NCBI GenBank assembly: GCA_015056255.1
Contig: SVGP01000012.1
Location: forward strand, 1-64,000
Length of the DNA stretch: 64,000 nt
Source: Clostridiales bacterium
GTDB taxonomy: Bacteria; Bacillota; Clostridia; Christensenellales; Aristaeellaceae
Reading direction: 5' to 3'
Shown here: positions 26,616-34,500 of the stretch, piece after piece
Position numbering within the stretch: the first letter of the stretch is position 1
How the letters are laid out: each line of letters opens with the position of its first letter
Translations under genes and position numbers: made by a program
Notes under the pieces: model-generated
The model's database searches: none
What the model saw: only the letters and a program-made list of their open reading frames with translations
Told to the model about the DNA's origin: nothing

Positions 26616-27221
26616 ATGCTGATATCACAAATCAAAGAAAAACAGCTAACAGACGAACTGATCGACAGACTTCTTTACCAAGGCATTGAAGACACCGGTG
26701 AACGCGCCGACTGCATCCTTGTATTAGGAAGCACAAAGGCTTCCAACTACCGGGTCCCCAAAGCGGTTCAAGCCTATAAAGACGGACGAGCAGGCAAAAT
26801 CATGCTGTGCGGCGGCGTAATACGCGAGTATCCCGAAGGTGCAGCAACAGAAGCTGAGCATATGGAAAAAACCGCTCTGGCTTTGGGCGTTTCAAAAGAA
26901 GACATCATTCTTGAAAACTCCTCTGAAAACACGATTGAAAATATCCTCTTTGCTCTTATTGAATTGCAAAGAGCATTCTGGCTCAATAAAGTCAAACGCG
27001 TGCTTTTGGTGACTACCGCCTGCCACATGCGCAGAAGCCTGTCCATCGCCCGTTATCTATTTCCCGCGCACATCTCAGTCATTCCCTGTCCTGCAAATGA
27101 TACATATACCCGTCGCGATAACTGGATGACAACGCCCGAAGGCATCATGCGGGCAAAGAGCGAAAGCATGAACCTGATCCGCTGCGTGCAAAACGGCGTC
27201 TTTCCGGATTTTGAAATATAG
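26616..27221 (+). CDS. YdcF/ElyC family (DUF218) protein
   Basis: 201-residue protein of the DUF218 family, implicated in envelope metabolism in some bacteria. Seen: CILVLGSTKASNYRVPKAVQAYKDGRAGKIMLCGG, then EAEHMEKTALALGVSKEDIILENSSENTIENI, the two conserved family blocks, and TTACHMRRS. No N-terminal membrane anchor, so it is the short cytoplasmic form. ATG 26616 follows a purine-rich AGAGAAGAAG; a longer frame upstream overlaps the Nudix gene. Role unknown. Confidence 0.8.
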   Translation: MLISQIKEKQLTDELIDRLLYQGIEDTGERADCILVLGSTKASNYRVPKAVQAYKDGRAGKIMLCGGVIREYPEGAATEAEHMEKTALALGVSKEDIILENSSENTIENILFALIELQRAFWLNKVKRVLLVTTACHMRRSLSIARYLFPAHISVIPCPANDTYTRRDNWMTTPEGIMRAKSESMNLIRCVQNGVFPDFEI

Positions 27222-27234
27222 GGAGGAATCTTAC

Positions 27235-27543
27235 ATGCTCTTAGGCCTCATCATCGAGTTTCTCGTCGGCATCCTTTTTCTATATCTCGGTTTTCTGATC
27301 TGGAAAAAGGAGAAAATAACACTTCTTCACGATTACCACTATAAGTATGTCTCAGATGAAGACAAGTCCGCGTTCTGCGCCCTCTGCGGCATCGGCGTAA
27401 TTTGTATCGGTATCGGAAGTTTTCTATCAGGGCTCCTGATCGCAATCACCGAATCTTCTTGGAGCTTTATAGCTTTCGCTGTCGGGTTTGTAATCGGAAT
27501 TTCGCTTTTGATCCATGCGGGCAGGAGATATAATTCGAAGTAG
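27235..27543 (+). CDS. Small membrane protein, DUF3784-like
   Basis: 102 residues with three hydrophobic segments; the pattern LIWKKEKITLLHDYHYKYVSDEDKSAFC between segments 1 and 2 is that of DUF3784 proteins, of unknown function. ATG 27235 is preceded by GGGAGGAA. Follows the YdcF gene by 13 nt and is last in its cluster. Confidence 0.65.
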   Translation: MLLGLIIEFLVGILFLYLGFLIWKKEKITLLHDYHYKYVSDEDKSAFCALCGIGVICIGIGSFLSGLLIAITESSWSFIAFAVGFVIGISLLIHAGRRYNSK

Positions 27544-27569
27544 CGCAACGTGTTAAGTATCGTGTTTGC

Positions 27570-27589
27570 GGGCGATTCACGAATCGCCC
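27570..27589. repeat. REP-like inverted repeat
   Basis: GGGCGATTC-AC-GAATCGCCC, perfect 9-bp arms, followed by a T-rich run near 27599. It may end transcription of the DUF3784 gene, but it resembles the GGCGATCA..TGATCGCC repeat at 30170. Confidence 0.6.
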
Positions 27590-27652
27590 GTCTCTATGTC
27601 TTTTTTCCAGCAGAGCTCCTCAAAAAACCTCAAATCCCCCCTCTCTCCTCCC

Positions 27653-27699
27653 AGTAGAATCCTCTATTTTCCAAAGAAACGCCCAGTAGAGGCTCTACT
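27653..27699. promoter_or_regulatory. Paired palindromic operator candidates before degV
   Basis: Perfect palindrome AGTAGAG-G-CTCTACT at 27685-27699 and a degenerate copy AGTAGAATCCTCTATT at 27653-27668, starts 32 bp apart and each preceded by CCC. The proximal copy ends 11 bp before the -35. Confidence 0.6.
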
Positions 27700-27710
27700 C
27701 AAACGATAGG

Positions 27711-27739
27711 TTGCATAAAACGCCTCCGTCCTGTATGAT
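27711..27739 (+). promoter_or_regulatory. Promoter of the degV-family gene
   Basis: TTGCAT (27711-27716), 17-nt spacer, TATGAT (27734-27739). Confidence 0.65.
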
Positions 27740-27740
27740 G

Positions 27741-27772
27741 AAAGCGTCGCATGAAAACAGCGACGCTTTTTA
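27741..27772 (+). terminator. Hairpin with T-tract at the 5' end of the degV transcript
   Basis: AAAGCGTCGC (27741-27750) and GCGACGCTTTTT (27760-27771) form a terminator-like hairpin that begins two bases after the -10, so most of it is the very start of the mRNA. It may act as an attenuator or a 5' stabiliser, or terminate reads coming from upstream. Confidence 0.6.
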
Positions 27773-27801
27773 TGTGATTCTTTTTCAAAGGACGGTTTGA
27801 T

Positions 27802-28686
27802 ATGGCAAATCAGTTTATTCTCTCCTGCGAATCCACCGTGGACCTTCCCTATTCCTATATTTCGGGAAGGGACATCTCCGTTTTGTTTTATTCCTACATG
27901 ATGGGCGGCATTGAATACGAGGACGACATGATGAGGGACGAAAAGGCGCTTGACGCATTTTATGCCCGCATCGACGAGGGCCAGATGCCTTCAACCTCCC
28001 AGATCAACGAATACCGCTATATCGAATACTTCACCGGGCTTTTAAAAAAGGGCGACGTACTTCACCTCGCCTTCGGATCGGGCATGACCCCGTCCGTCAC
28101 AAATGCGCGAAACGCCGTAGAAAAGCTGAAGAAAGAGTTCCCCGAAAGAAAGCTGATTGTCATTGATACCCTCTGCTCTTCAACCGGATACGGTTTATTT
28201 GTCGATGAGGCTGCAAATCTCAGAGACAGCGGCGCGTCAATGGACGAAATCGCATCCTGGGCGCTTTCGAAAAACGAATACATGCACCATTCGTTTTTTT
28301 CCACCGATTTTACCATGTTCAAGCGCAGCGGGCGCGTATCCGGCGCAACGGCGGCATTTGGAACGCTTCTTGGCATTTGCCCCCTTATGCATTTAAATCT
28401 CGCGGGTAAGATCGTGGCCTACGGAAAGGTTCGCGGCAAGAAAGCGGCCGTCAAGGCGGTCGTCAAGGAGATGGCTGAACGCGCCGAAAACGGATATGAT
28501 TATTCCGGCAATTGCATCATCGCCAATTCTCACTGCCCCGAAGAAGCAGAGCTTACCAAAGCCGCTATCGAGGAAGCGTTCCCGAAGGCAAAGGTGCGCA
28601 CCTCCGAAATTGGAACCATCATCGCCTCCCACTGCGGAAAGGGCACGGTCGCCGTGTTTTTCTGGGGCGATAAGCGAAGTGAATAA
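27802..28686 (+). CDS. DegV family fatty-acid-binding protein
   Basis: 294-residue DegV (FakB-like) protein; family members bind a fatty acid and present it to the kinase FakA. Seen: N-terminal ESTVDLP, GQMPSTSQINEYRYIEYF near residue 65 (the TSQ loop that binds the carboxylate), LAFGSGMTPSVTNARNAV, IDTLCSSTGYGLFVDEA near 115, and C-terminal IGTIIASHCGKGTVAVFFWG. No fakA is nearby. Own promoter with paired palindromes upstream. Confidence 0.85.
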   Translation: MANQFILSCESTVDLPYSYISGRDISVLFYSYMMGGIEYEDDMMRDEKALDAFYARIDEGQMPSTSQINEYRYIEYFTGLLKKGDVLHLAFGSGMTPSVTNARNAVEKLKKEFPERKLIVIDTLCSSTGYGLFVDEAANLRDSGASMDEIASWALSKNEYMHHSFFSTDFTMFKRSGRVSGATAAFGTLLGICPLMHLNLAGKIVAYGKVRGKKAAVKAVVKEMAERAENGYDYSGNCIIANSHCPEEAELTKAAIEEAFPKAKVRTSEIGTIIASHCGKGTVAVFFWGDKRSE

Positions 28687-28698
28687 AAATCCCTGCCA

Positions 28699-28736
28699 TT
28701 TTTCGCCCGTTCGCCGATTGACGACCGGGCGAAAAA
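28699..28736. repeat. 11-bp inverted repeat enclosing a -35 element
   Basis: TTTTTCGCCCG (28699-28709) and CGGGCGAAAAA (28726-28736). The 16-nt loop contains the TTGACG -35 of the next promoter. No T-tract follows on the plus strand, so it is not a normal terminator of degV. Confidence 0.7.
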
Positions 28737-28746
28737 ACTATATAAT
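28718..28746 (+). promoter_or_regulatory. Promoter of the rsgA leader transcript
   Basis: TTGACG (28718-28723), 17-nt spacer, TATAAT (28741-28746), close to consensus. Confidence 0.75.
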
Positions 28747-28785
28747 CTAAGTGAAATACGCCGCATGCGGCATGAAAAAGAAAGG

Positions 28786-28827
28786 ATGTGTATTAGTGTG
28801 AAAGTTTATGAGGTGAACGAAGCTTAA
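28786..28827 (+). CDS. Possible 13-residue leader peptide MCISVKVYEVNEA
   Basis: ATG at 28786 or GTG at 28798 (AAAGGA 11 nt upstream of the latter), stop at 28825. Lies inside the structured leader; its 5' end overlaps the AAAGGATG strand that can pair with 28888-28896, so translation would alter folding. Coding is not proven. Confidence 0.4.
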   Translation: MCISVKVYEVNEA

Positions 28828-28927
28828 CCGAATACGGGCGTGAACCTTTGCGGGGATTGCATCCCCTTTGTTTTCGCGCCATAAAAAGCATCCTTTTGTG
28901 AATATGTTTTTTAGGCAACTTTATTTG

Positions 28928-28978
28928 CCGCGGAAAATAGCTCCACAAACAAAGGGGCTTGTTTTCCGCGGTATTTTT
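28928..28978 (+). terminator. Terminator in the rsgA leader
   Basis: CCGCGGAAAA (28928-28937) and TTTTCCGCGG (28962-28971) with a 24-nt loop that itself can fold, then TATTTTTAT. It lies about 95 nt before the rsgA start. Confidence 0.75.
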
Positions 28979-29010
28979 ATGCCCGTTTTCGGTTTGATAT
29001 AAGGAGCGTG

Positions 29011-29076
29011 ATGTTTTATGAAAAAGAATTTCGCATCCCCTATCCATCAAACAAAAAACGGAGGAAACAGCATTGA
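29011..29076 (+). CDS. Small ORF overlapping the rsgA start
   Basis: 21 codons from ATG 29011 (AAGGAG at 29001-29006), ending in the basic run NKKRRKQH; its TGA overlaps the TTG start of rsgA (TTGA at 29073). This is a typical arrangement for translational coupling. An ATG at 29018 in another frame is an alternative. No function recognised. Confidence 0.4.
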   Translation: MFYEKEFRIPYPSNKKRRKQH

Positions 29077-30119
29077 AGATCGAATCCTATGGCTTTGACA
29101 AATCCTTTTTAACCGAAAATGCCGCAGGCATACCCGCCCGCGTCACCGCCGTTCACAGAGAGCGGTTTGAAATCGTGTCCGACATGGGCGAAAGCTTTGC
29201 GCGCGTCAAAACGAAGACCTATTTGATGGATGGCGAGCCATTTCCGACCGTGGGCGATTTTGTTATGATCGAACACAATCCCATCGGAGACAGCGTGATT
29301 ATCAAAACGCTTCCGCGCAAAACCTTCTTTTCAAGAAGAAGCCCCGATCCGCAAAAGGGCGAGCAGGCCGTGAGCGCGAATTTCGATTATGTGTTCATCA
29401 TGCAGTCGCTAAACGCCGACTTTAATGAGCGCAGGCTTGAAAGATATCTGACGCTCTCCAGAAAATCCGGCGCGGAAATTGTGGTGGTATTAACCAAAGC
29501 CGACTTGGTCGAAGACGTCACCGACTACTATCTTCGCGTGTCTCGCCTAGCGCCGGACGCCTTCTGCCACGCCGTGAGCGCAAAAACGGGCGAAGGGCTT
29601 ATGCGGCTTTATTCCTACCTCTCACCCGGAAAAACCACGGTTTTGTTGGGTTCGTCCGGCGTTGGAAAATCCAGCCTCGTAAACGCGCTTTTCGGCCGCG
29701 AGATCATGGACACAAACGCCATCCGCGAAGACGACGACAAGGGCCGGCACACGACCACCTACAGAAAGCTTTTGATGCTCGATAACGGCTCTATGATCAT
29801 CGACACGCCCGGCATGAGGGAGCTCGGCATGTGGGTTCTTGAAAACGAACTGGACTCGGTATTCCCGGATGTGGAAGCCTTCATCGGAAAATGCCGCTTT
29901 CGAAACTGCCGCCACGAAACGGAGCCCGGCTGCGCCATCCGGGAAGCAATTGAAAACGGCTCGCTTTCCTATGACCGCTGGAACAGCTATCAGGCCTTGG
30001 AGAGCGAAAGCTATGCAACCGAAACCAAAGCTGAGATGCTCGAAAAGAAGCACAAGCGTTCAAAAGACATCAGCAGATTTTCAAAGATGATGAAAAAGGA
30101 AGGCAAAATACGCTTCTGA
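29073..30119 (+). CDS. RsgA-type circularly permuted ribosome GTPase, second copy
   Basis: 348-residue paralogue of RsgA, the 30S-subunit assembly GTPase. Seen: N-terminal OB-fold part (residues 1-95), permuted GTPase motifs in order G4 LTKADL near 145, G1 GSSGVGKSSLVN near 190, G3 DTPGM near 248, then the zinc cluster CRFRNCRHETEPGC near 275-288. The start is TTG with GGAGG nine bases upstream. The canonical rsgA of this genome sits in the core operon at 47270, so this longer copy is an extra. It has its own promoter, structured leader, terminator and overlapping small ORF, suggesting conditional expression, perhaps on ribosome stress (inference). Confidence 0.88.
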   Translation: MKIESYGFDKSFLTENAAGIPARVTAVHRERFEIVSDMGESFARVKTKTYLMDGEPFPTVGDFVMIEHNPIGDSVIIKTLPRKTFFSRRSPDPQKGEQAVSANFDYVFIMQSLNADFNERRLERYLTLSRKSGAEIVVVLTKADLVEDVTDYYLRVSRLAPDAFCHAVSAKTGEGLMRLYSYLSPGKTTVLLGSSGVGKSSLVNALFGREIMDTNAIREDDDKGRHTTTYRKLLMLDNGSMIIDTPGMRELGMWVLENELDSVFPDVEAFIGKCRFRNCRHETEPGCAIREAIENGSLSYDRWNSYQALESESYATETKAEMLEKKHKRSKDISRFSKMMKKEGKIRF

Positions 30120-30123
30120 TGCA

Positions 30124-30162
30124 CGAAAAAGCGGAGCTGTGAAAAATCAGCTCCGCTTTTAT
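30124..30162 (+). terminator. Terminator after the second rsgA
   Basis: AAAAAGCGGAGCTG (30126-30139), loop, CAGCTCCGCTTTT (30148-30160). Confidence 0.85.
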
Positions 30163-30164
30163 GT

Positions 30165-30253
30165 TAGCGCGGGCGATCAATGATCGCCTCTACATTTTGT
30201 GATGGCGTCATGAACACCATGTAGGGGCGTGCACTGCACGCCCGCGCATTTTT
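30165..30253. repeat. Nested inverted-repeat element (REP/MITE-like)
   Basis: Outer arms GCGCGGGCG and CGCCCGCGC enclose two inner hairpins: GGCGATCA-A-TGATCGCC and GGGCGTGCA-C-TGCACGCCC, with a CTACAT...ATGTAG pair between them. All inside the gap between rsgA and the URO-D gene. Confidence 0.7.
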
Positions 30254-30266
30254 ATATTTCTCTCGC

Positions 30267-31385
30267 TTATCCGAAAACCTTTCTGAACTTCTCACAGTAA
30301 TACTGAACGTTTTCCCACTTCGCATCCGGCGCGATTCTGTGGTCGGGGCACGGGATATAGCCGCCAAGGTCGACGAGAGGCTTTAAGCGCTCGATCTCTT
30401 TGTCCACTGCCTGATAGTCCTGACTGAACACGCGCTTGTCCATGCCGCCTACGCCGCGAAGCTCGCGCCCATACTGATGTCTCCACTTGTCAAAGGACGC
30501 GTTCCACGTGCCCACTTCGATCGGGAACATGGTATTTACGCCATTTTCCAACCAAATTGGAACCAATTTGTCAATCAATCCGTCACAGTCTACAGACACA
30601 ATATCTACGCCATGCTTTTTTAATAATTCAGTAATCTTTTTGTACCACGGCCCTACATATTCGCTGAACACAGAAGGACGGATGAGCGGACCGGACTTAA
30701 AGCAGATGTCCTCCCAGAAGTGGGCGTAGTCGAAGGTAAAGCCAAGCGAAAGCACCTTTTCGGCGACTCTGTAATTGAGTTCGCCCACGGTGTCGATAAT
30801 CTCGACGTATAAATGCTCGTCGTCCGCCTGAAGATACGAAAGCTCCTCAACGCCCAGCATATTCCGGATGTTTCCGTAGAGGCTTCCAATGTGAATATAC
30901 TGGGGTCTTCCGGTCTTCGCGTTTTCTTCATATGCCTTTTTGAGGCCTTCCGCGTCCACGCGCGCATCGGAATAGGTGAGCTTGGGCAGATAAAGCTCCT
31001 CCCATGCCTCGCGTCCGGTTAAAGACGTGCCGCCATGCGCGGGTATGGAGACAACGCCGGGCTTCTTTTTAACGATCAAGCCCTCGCTGTTTCTTAAAAC
31101 GATCGTGCCGTCGGCTTCCGTTCTCAGAACTTCCTCCTCAAACATCGGCATCAGATGGCTGTTTCCGCCTACGCCGCCGTTCCAGTTAAAGTCGAAGCCA
31201 AGTCTTTTCATGACCGCAAGGTCGAATTCATTGTTATCGGCATAAAATTTCGCTTCGTCCTCCGTCACATGTCCTTCTTTGTGCCATTTTTCAAGGGTTT
31301 CCTGCCAGTATCCAAACGCCACAACGGGCATGCGGTCGAATTTTTCATAGTGCATAATCGCGTTCACGCGCTGTCTGTTGTCCAT
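30267..31385 (-). CDS. URO-D family protein, second copy
   Basis: 372-residue uroporphyrinogen decarboxylase-superfamily protein. N-terminal NRQRVNAIMHYEKFDRMPVVAFGYW, DIVSVDCDGLIDKLVPIWLENGVNTMFPIEVG and C-terminal GGYIPCPDHRIAPDAKWENVQYYCEKF mark the methyltransferase-like branch; no HemE RQAGRY motif. Single gene, no corrinoid protein seen nearby. Only distantly similar to the copy at 12823. Substrate unknown. Confidence 0.8.
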   Translation of the reverse strand: MDNRQRVNAIMHYEKFDRMPVVAFGYWQETLEKWHKEGHVTEDEAKFYADNNEFDLAVMKRLGFDFNWNGGVGGNSHLMPMFEEEVLRTEADGTIVLRNSEGLIVKKKPGVVSIPAHGGTSLTGREAWEELYLPKLTYSDARVDAEGLKKAYEENAKTGRPQYIHIGSLYGNIRNMLGVEELSYLQADDEHLYVEIIDTVGELNYRVAEKVLSLGFTFDYAHFWEDICFKSGPLIRPSVFSEYVGPWYKKITELLKKHGVDIVSVDCDGLIDKLVPIWLENGVNTMFPIEVGTWNASFDKWRHQYGRELRGVGGMDKRVFSQDYQAVDKEIERLKPLVDLGGYIPCPDHRIAPDAKWENVQYYCEKFRKVFG

Positions 31386-31405
31386 GATTTCGCCCCCTTT
31401 TCACC

Positions 31406-31411
31406 ATTATA
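31406..31411 (-). promoter_or_regulatory. Extended -10 of the second URO-D gene
   Basis: Minus-strand TGG-TATAAT (TG-N extended -10) 21 nt from the start codon; no good -35. Confidence 0.5.
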
Positions 31412-31488
31412 CCAAATCCCATCGAGCCTGCATAGCGGCGTAATCATTACAATAAACCGTCAATAAACACTATTTTATCAATAAGGTG

Positions 31489-31517
31489 TTGCAATTGCAT
31501 TCATTTTCTTGTATAAT
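31489..31517 (+). promoter_or_regulatory. Promoter of the SH3-repeat wall hydrolase
   Basis: TTGCAA (31489-31494), 17-nt spacer, TATAAT (31512-31517). Confidence 0.7.
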
Positions 31518-31581
31518 GTATGCGACTATGTATATAATTTAGCAACAAATTCGAAATACTTATTGCATAAGGAGAACGCAA

Positions 31582-34500
31582 ATGAATATCAACAAACTAT
31601 TCAAGCGCATTTTGACCTTATCCCTCATCCTGTCCATGCTGATTACATCCTTCCCGCTGAGCGTCCTGGCCGAAACCTTTGAAGCCGAGGTCACGGCAAG
31701 CAGAATGGCGGTTCGCGAAGGAAAGACTTCAAGCACAGAGCTTTTAGGCTATCTTGAAAAGGGGACAATCGTCACCGTTTTGGATTATGCCGACGGCATT
31801 GCGTACATAGAGTTCAAAGGCAAAAAGGGCTACGCAAGAGTTTCCGATATGAAGCGCGTATCTTCCGCGGAAGAAAAAGCCCCCGAGAAGGAAGACGAGC
31901 CCGATCATGGCCTCGCCACCGTTATCGAAAGGGAAATCTCCATTTACGAAAAGGCCACCAGCGGCTCCAAGGAAGTCGGAACGCTCAAAAAGGGCGTCAC
32001 TGTTTTGGTCCTTGAAGTGGACGAACGAGGCTGGGCAAAACTCGAAATGGGCGATGAAATCTGCTACACCCGCTCAATCTACCTTGAAATCGATGAGAAA
32101 GCAAAGACTACGCCTTCTCCCGTTAAAAATGCAGCCAGCGGAAAAGCCATCGTAACCGCCTCCTCTCTGCCCATCTACGCCTCCGCCTCCACCGATTCCC
32201 GCCTGATGACCACCCTTAAAAAGGGCCAGACCTTTACGGTCCTCGCCACGGGCAACGGTTGGGCCAAACTCCAGAACGGAAGCAATATAGGCTATGCACG
32301 CCTGATCGGCCTTTCCTTAAGCAATGAAACGCCCGAACCCACCCCCAAGCCCACCGAAAAGCCTGGCTCTTCCGCATCCGGCATTGCAACGGTCAAGGTG
32401 CACTCGGCTTACGTCTATCAGGAGGCCTCCTCCGGCTCCAAAAAAATAGATATCATTTACAGAGACGAATCCTTCACGCTTCTTTCCATTTCCGGCGAAT
32501 GGGCCAAGCTTCAAAACGGCAATAGCATCGGCTATGTGAAGGTAAGCAATCTCTCCGTCTCAGAAGGCGAAAGCGCAACGCCCGTTCCTACCAAAACCGT
32601 AACCCCCACCGCTACTCCCAAGGCGGAAAAAAGCCTCTCCGGCCTTGGTACGGTAAATGTCCATTCCCTGTATGTTTATGAAAGCGCCTCCTCTGGCGCC
32701 GATAAGCTGGGCTATATCTTTAGAGGCGAAACTTATACCGTACTCGCCACCTCCGGCGAATGGGCAAAAATCGAGGACGGCGACAGGATTGTTTATGTAA
32801 AGCTTTCCGGTCTCACCATCGACGAAGGCGCAAAGGCAACACCCAAGCCCGAAAACATAATCGGCAGCGTAACCGTCACCGTTCACTCCAAGCATATCTA
32901 TGATAAAGCGTCCACCGGCGCAACCAAAAAAGGCTATATCTTCAGAAACAATACCTATCCTCTTTTGGAGGTTTCCGGCTCATGGGTAAAAATTAAGGTC
33001 GGCGACGAGGCCGTTTATACTACTGTGGACGACCTTACCATAAACGACCAAACCGCGCCTACCCAGAAGCCCACGCAGAAACCGGAAGAGAGTCTGTCCG
33101 GCATTGCGGAAGTAAAAGTGAATTCCGTCTATGTCTACGCAAGCCCTTCGGATGACTCCAGAAGAATGTGCCAGATTTACAAAGGCGAAAAATATACCCT
33201 TCTTTCGACAAGCAACGGTTGGGCCAAGCTTCAGAACGGAAGCAGCATCGGCTATGTGGAGCTTGAAAGCCTCTCCATCAAGGAAGACGCAGAAGCCACG
33301 CCCGCGCCCACTTCAACCCCCATCCCTGTTCCCGATGTGATCGAAGGCCCTGTAGCCGAGGTCAACGTGACGAAAATGTACGTCTACGCGGGTAAGAGCG
33401 TATCTGCTGAATCGCTGGGCTCGCTCAGCAAGGGCTCGACCGTTACCATTTTGGAATCTGACGGAACCTGGGCAAAAATTTATAAGGATAATAAGGTTGG
33501 CTTCTGCAAATACGCATCTCTTAAGCTGACCGGTGAATACGAAGGCAAAACCCCAGAGCCGACCGCCGCAGCGACCCCTGCGCCGACTGTGCCTATTCAG
33601 GCAATCATGGAGGTCGACTCCTTTGTAAACACCTCCAGCACCAAGATTTATGCCGGCGTTTCAACATCCTCCACAGTATTAAAAACCGTTTCCGCAGGCT
33701 ATGAGGTCACGGTTCTGGGCTTAAGCGGAGATTGGGCGTATGTCGAATATGGCGATAATCGCGGCTATATGCTGAAGAAAACCCTGATCGCCAAAAAGGA
33801 CGCAACCCTAACCGCCAATATGGAGTCTCCCGCCGTCATCAGCGCAAGCTCCTTAACCGTTTATAAATTCGCCAGCGAATACGCCCCCTCCTACGGAAAA
33901 TTCGGCAAGGGCACGGAAGTCACGGTTCTTGCCTATAAAGACGGCTGGGCAATGCTCAAACGTGGCGACGCCATCGGCTACGCGGACGCAGAGGGAATTT
34001 CCATCGTATCCAATGAGAAGAATCCGACCCTGCCCGCTACAACGCGCCTGCCTGCCTTCATTAAAAACGATCGCACGAAAGCCTACGCAAACGCCACCGA
34101 AAGCTCCAAAATCATCGGCTACTATGTAGCCGCCTCCGAAGTCACGGTATTGGGCTATGACGATACCTGGTGCCTGATCGAAAAAACCGTGCATTCAGGC
34201 AATGTAAACGCATATGTGTTAAAGAGCAATGTGCTTCTCGTCTCCGATTATGAGCTTGCGCCCAAAGGCAGCTATCCCGGCGTTGTGACCGCATCCTCCG
34301 CAAGCGTTTATAAATACGCATCCGAATATGCGCCCAATATCGGCTCGCTCAAAAAGGGCGCGACGTTCAATGTCCTCGCGCAGGGCAACGGCTGGGCTTT
34401 CATCGAGTTGAACGGCAACCGCGGCTATATGAAGCTTTCCAATATGTACGTTCAGATGGACGAATTCACCTCCCCCACCGTAAAATCCTTAACCGCAACG

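Larger units (their letters stand above)
28753..28978 (+). ncRNA. Structured leader RNA ending in a terminator, upstream of rsgA paralogue
   Basis: About 225 nt between a strong promoter and an intrinsic terminator with many paired segments: AAATAC near the 5' end with GTATTT at the 3' end; a GCCGCATGCGGC palindrome at 28759-28772; AAAGGATG (28781-28788) with GCATCCTTT (28888-28896); GTATT with AATAC; and an apical stem enclosing GGGGATTGCATCCCC (28853-28867) between GGGCGTGAA and TTCGCGCC. A 13-codon ORF sits in the 5' part. No known riboswitch class was recognised. The layout is that of a ribosome-mediated attenuator, but it could equally be an independent small RNA. Confidence 0.6.

Noticed and set aside
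28753-28978. 6S RNA, tmRNA, T-box, or a named riboswitch as identity of the rsgA leader
   Set aside because: The paired ends suggested 6S RNA, but the long central bubble is absent; there is no T-box GGGUGGNACCGCG, tmRNA tail or recognised riboswitch core.
27570-30253. CRISPR-like repeat series
   Set aside because: Only two related inverted repeats, unequal in sequence and 2.6 kb apart, with no spacers or cas genes.
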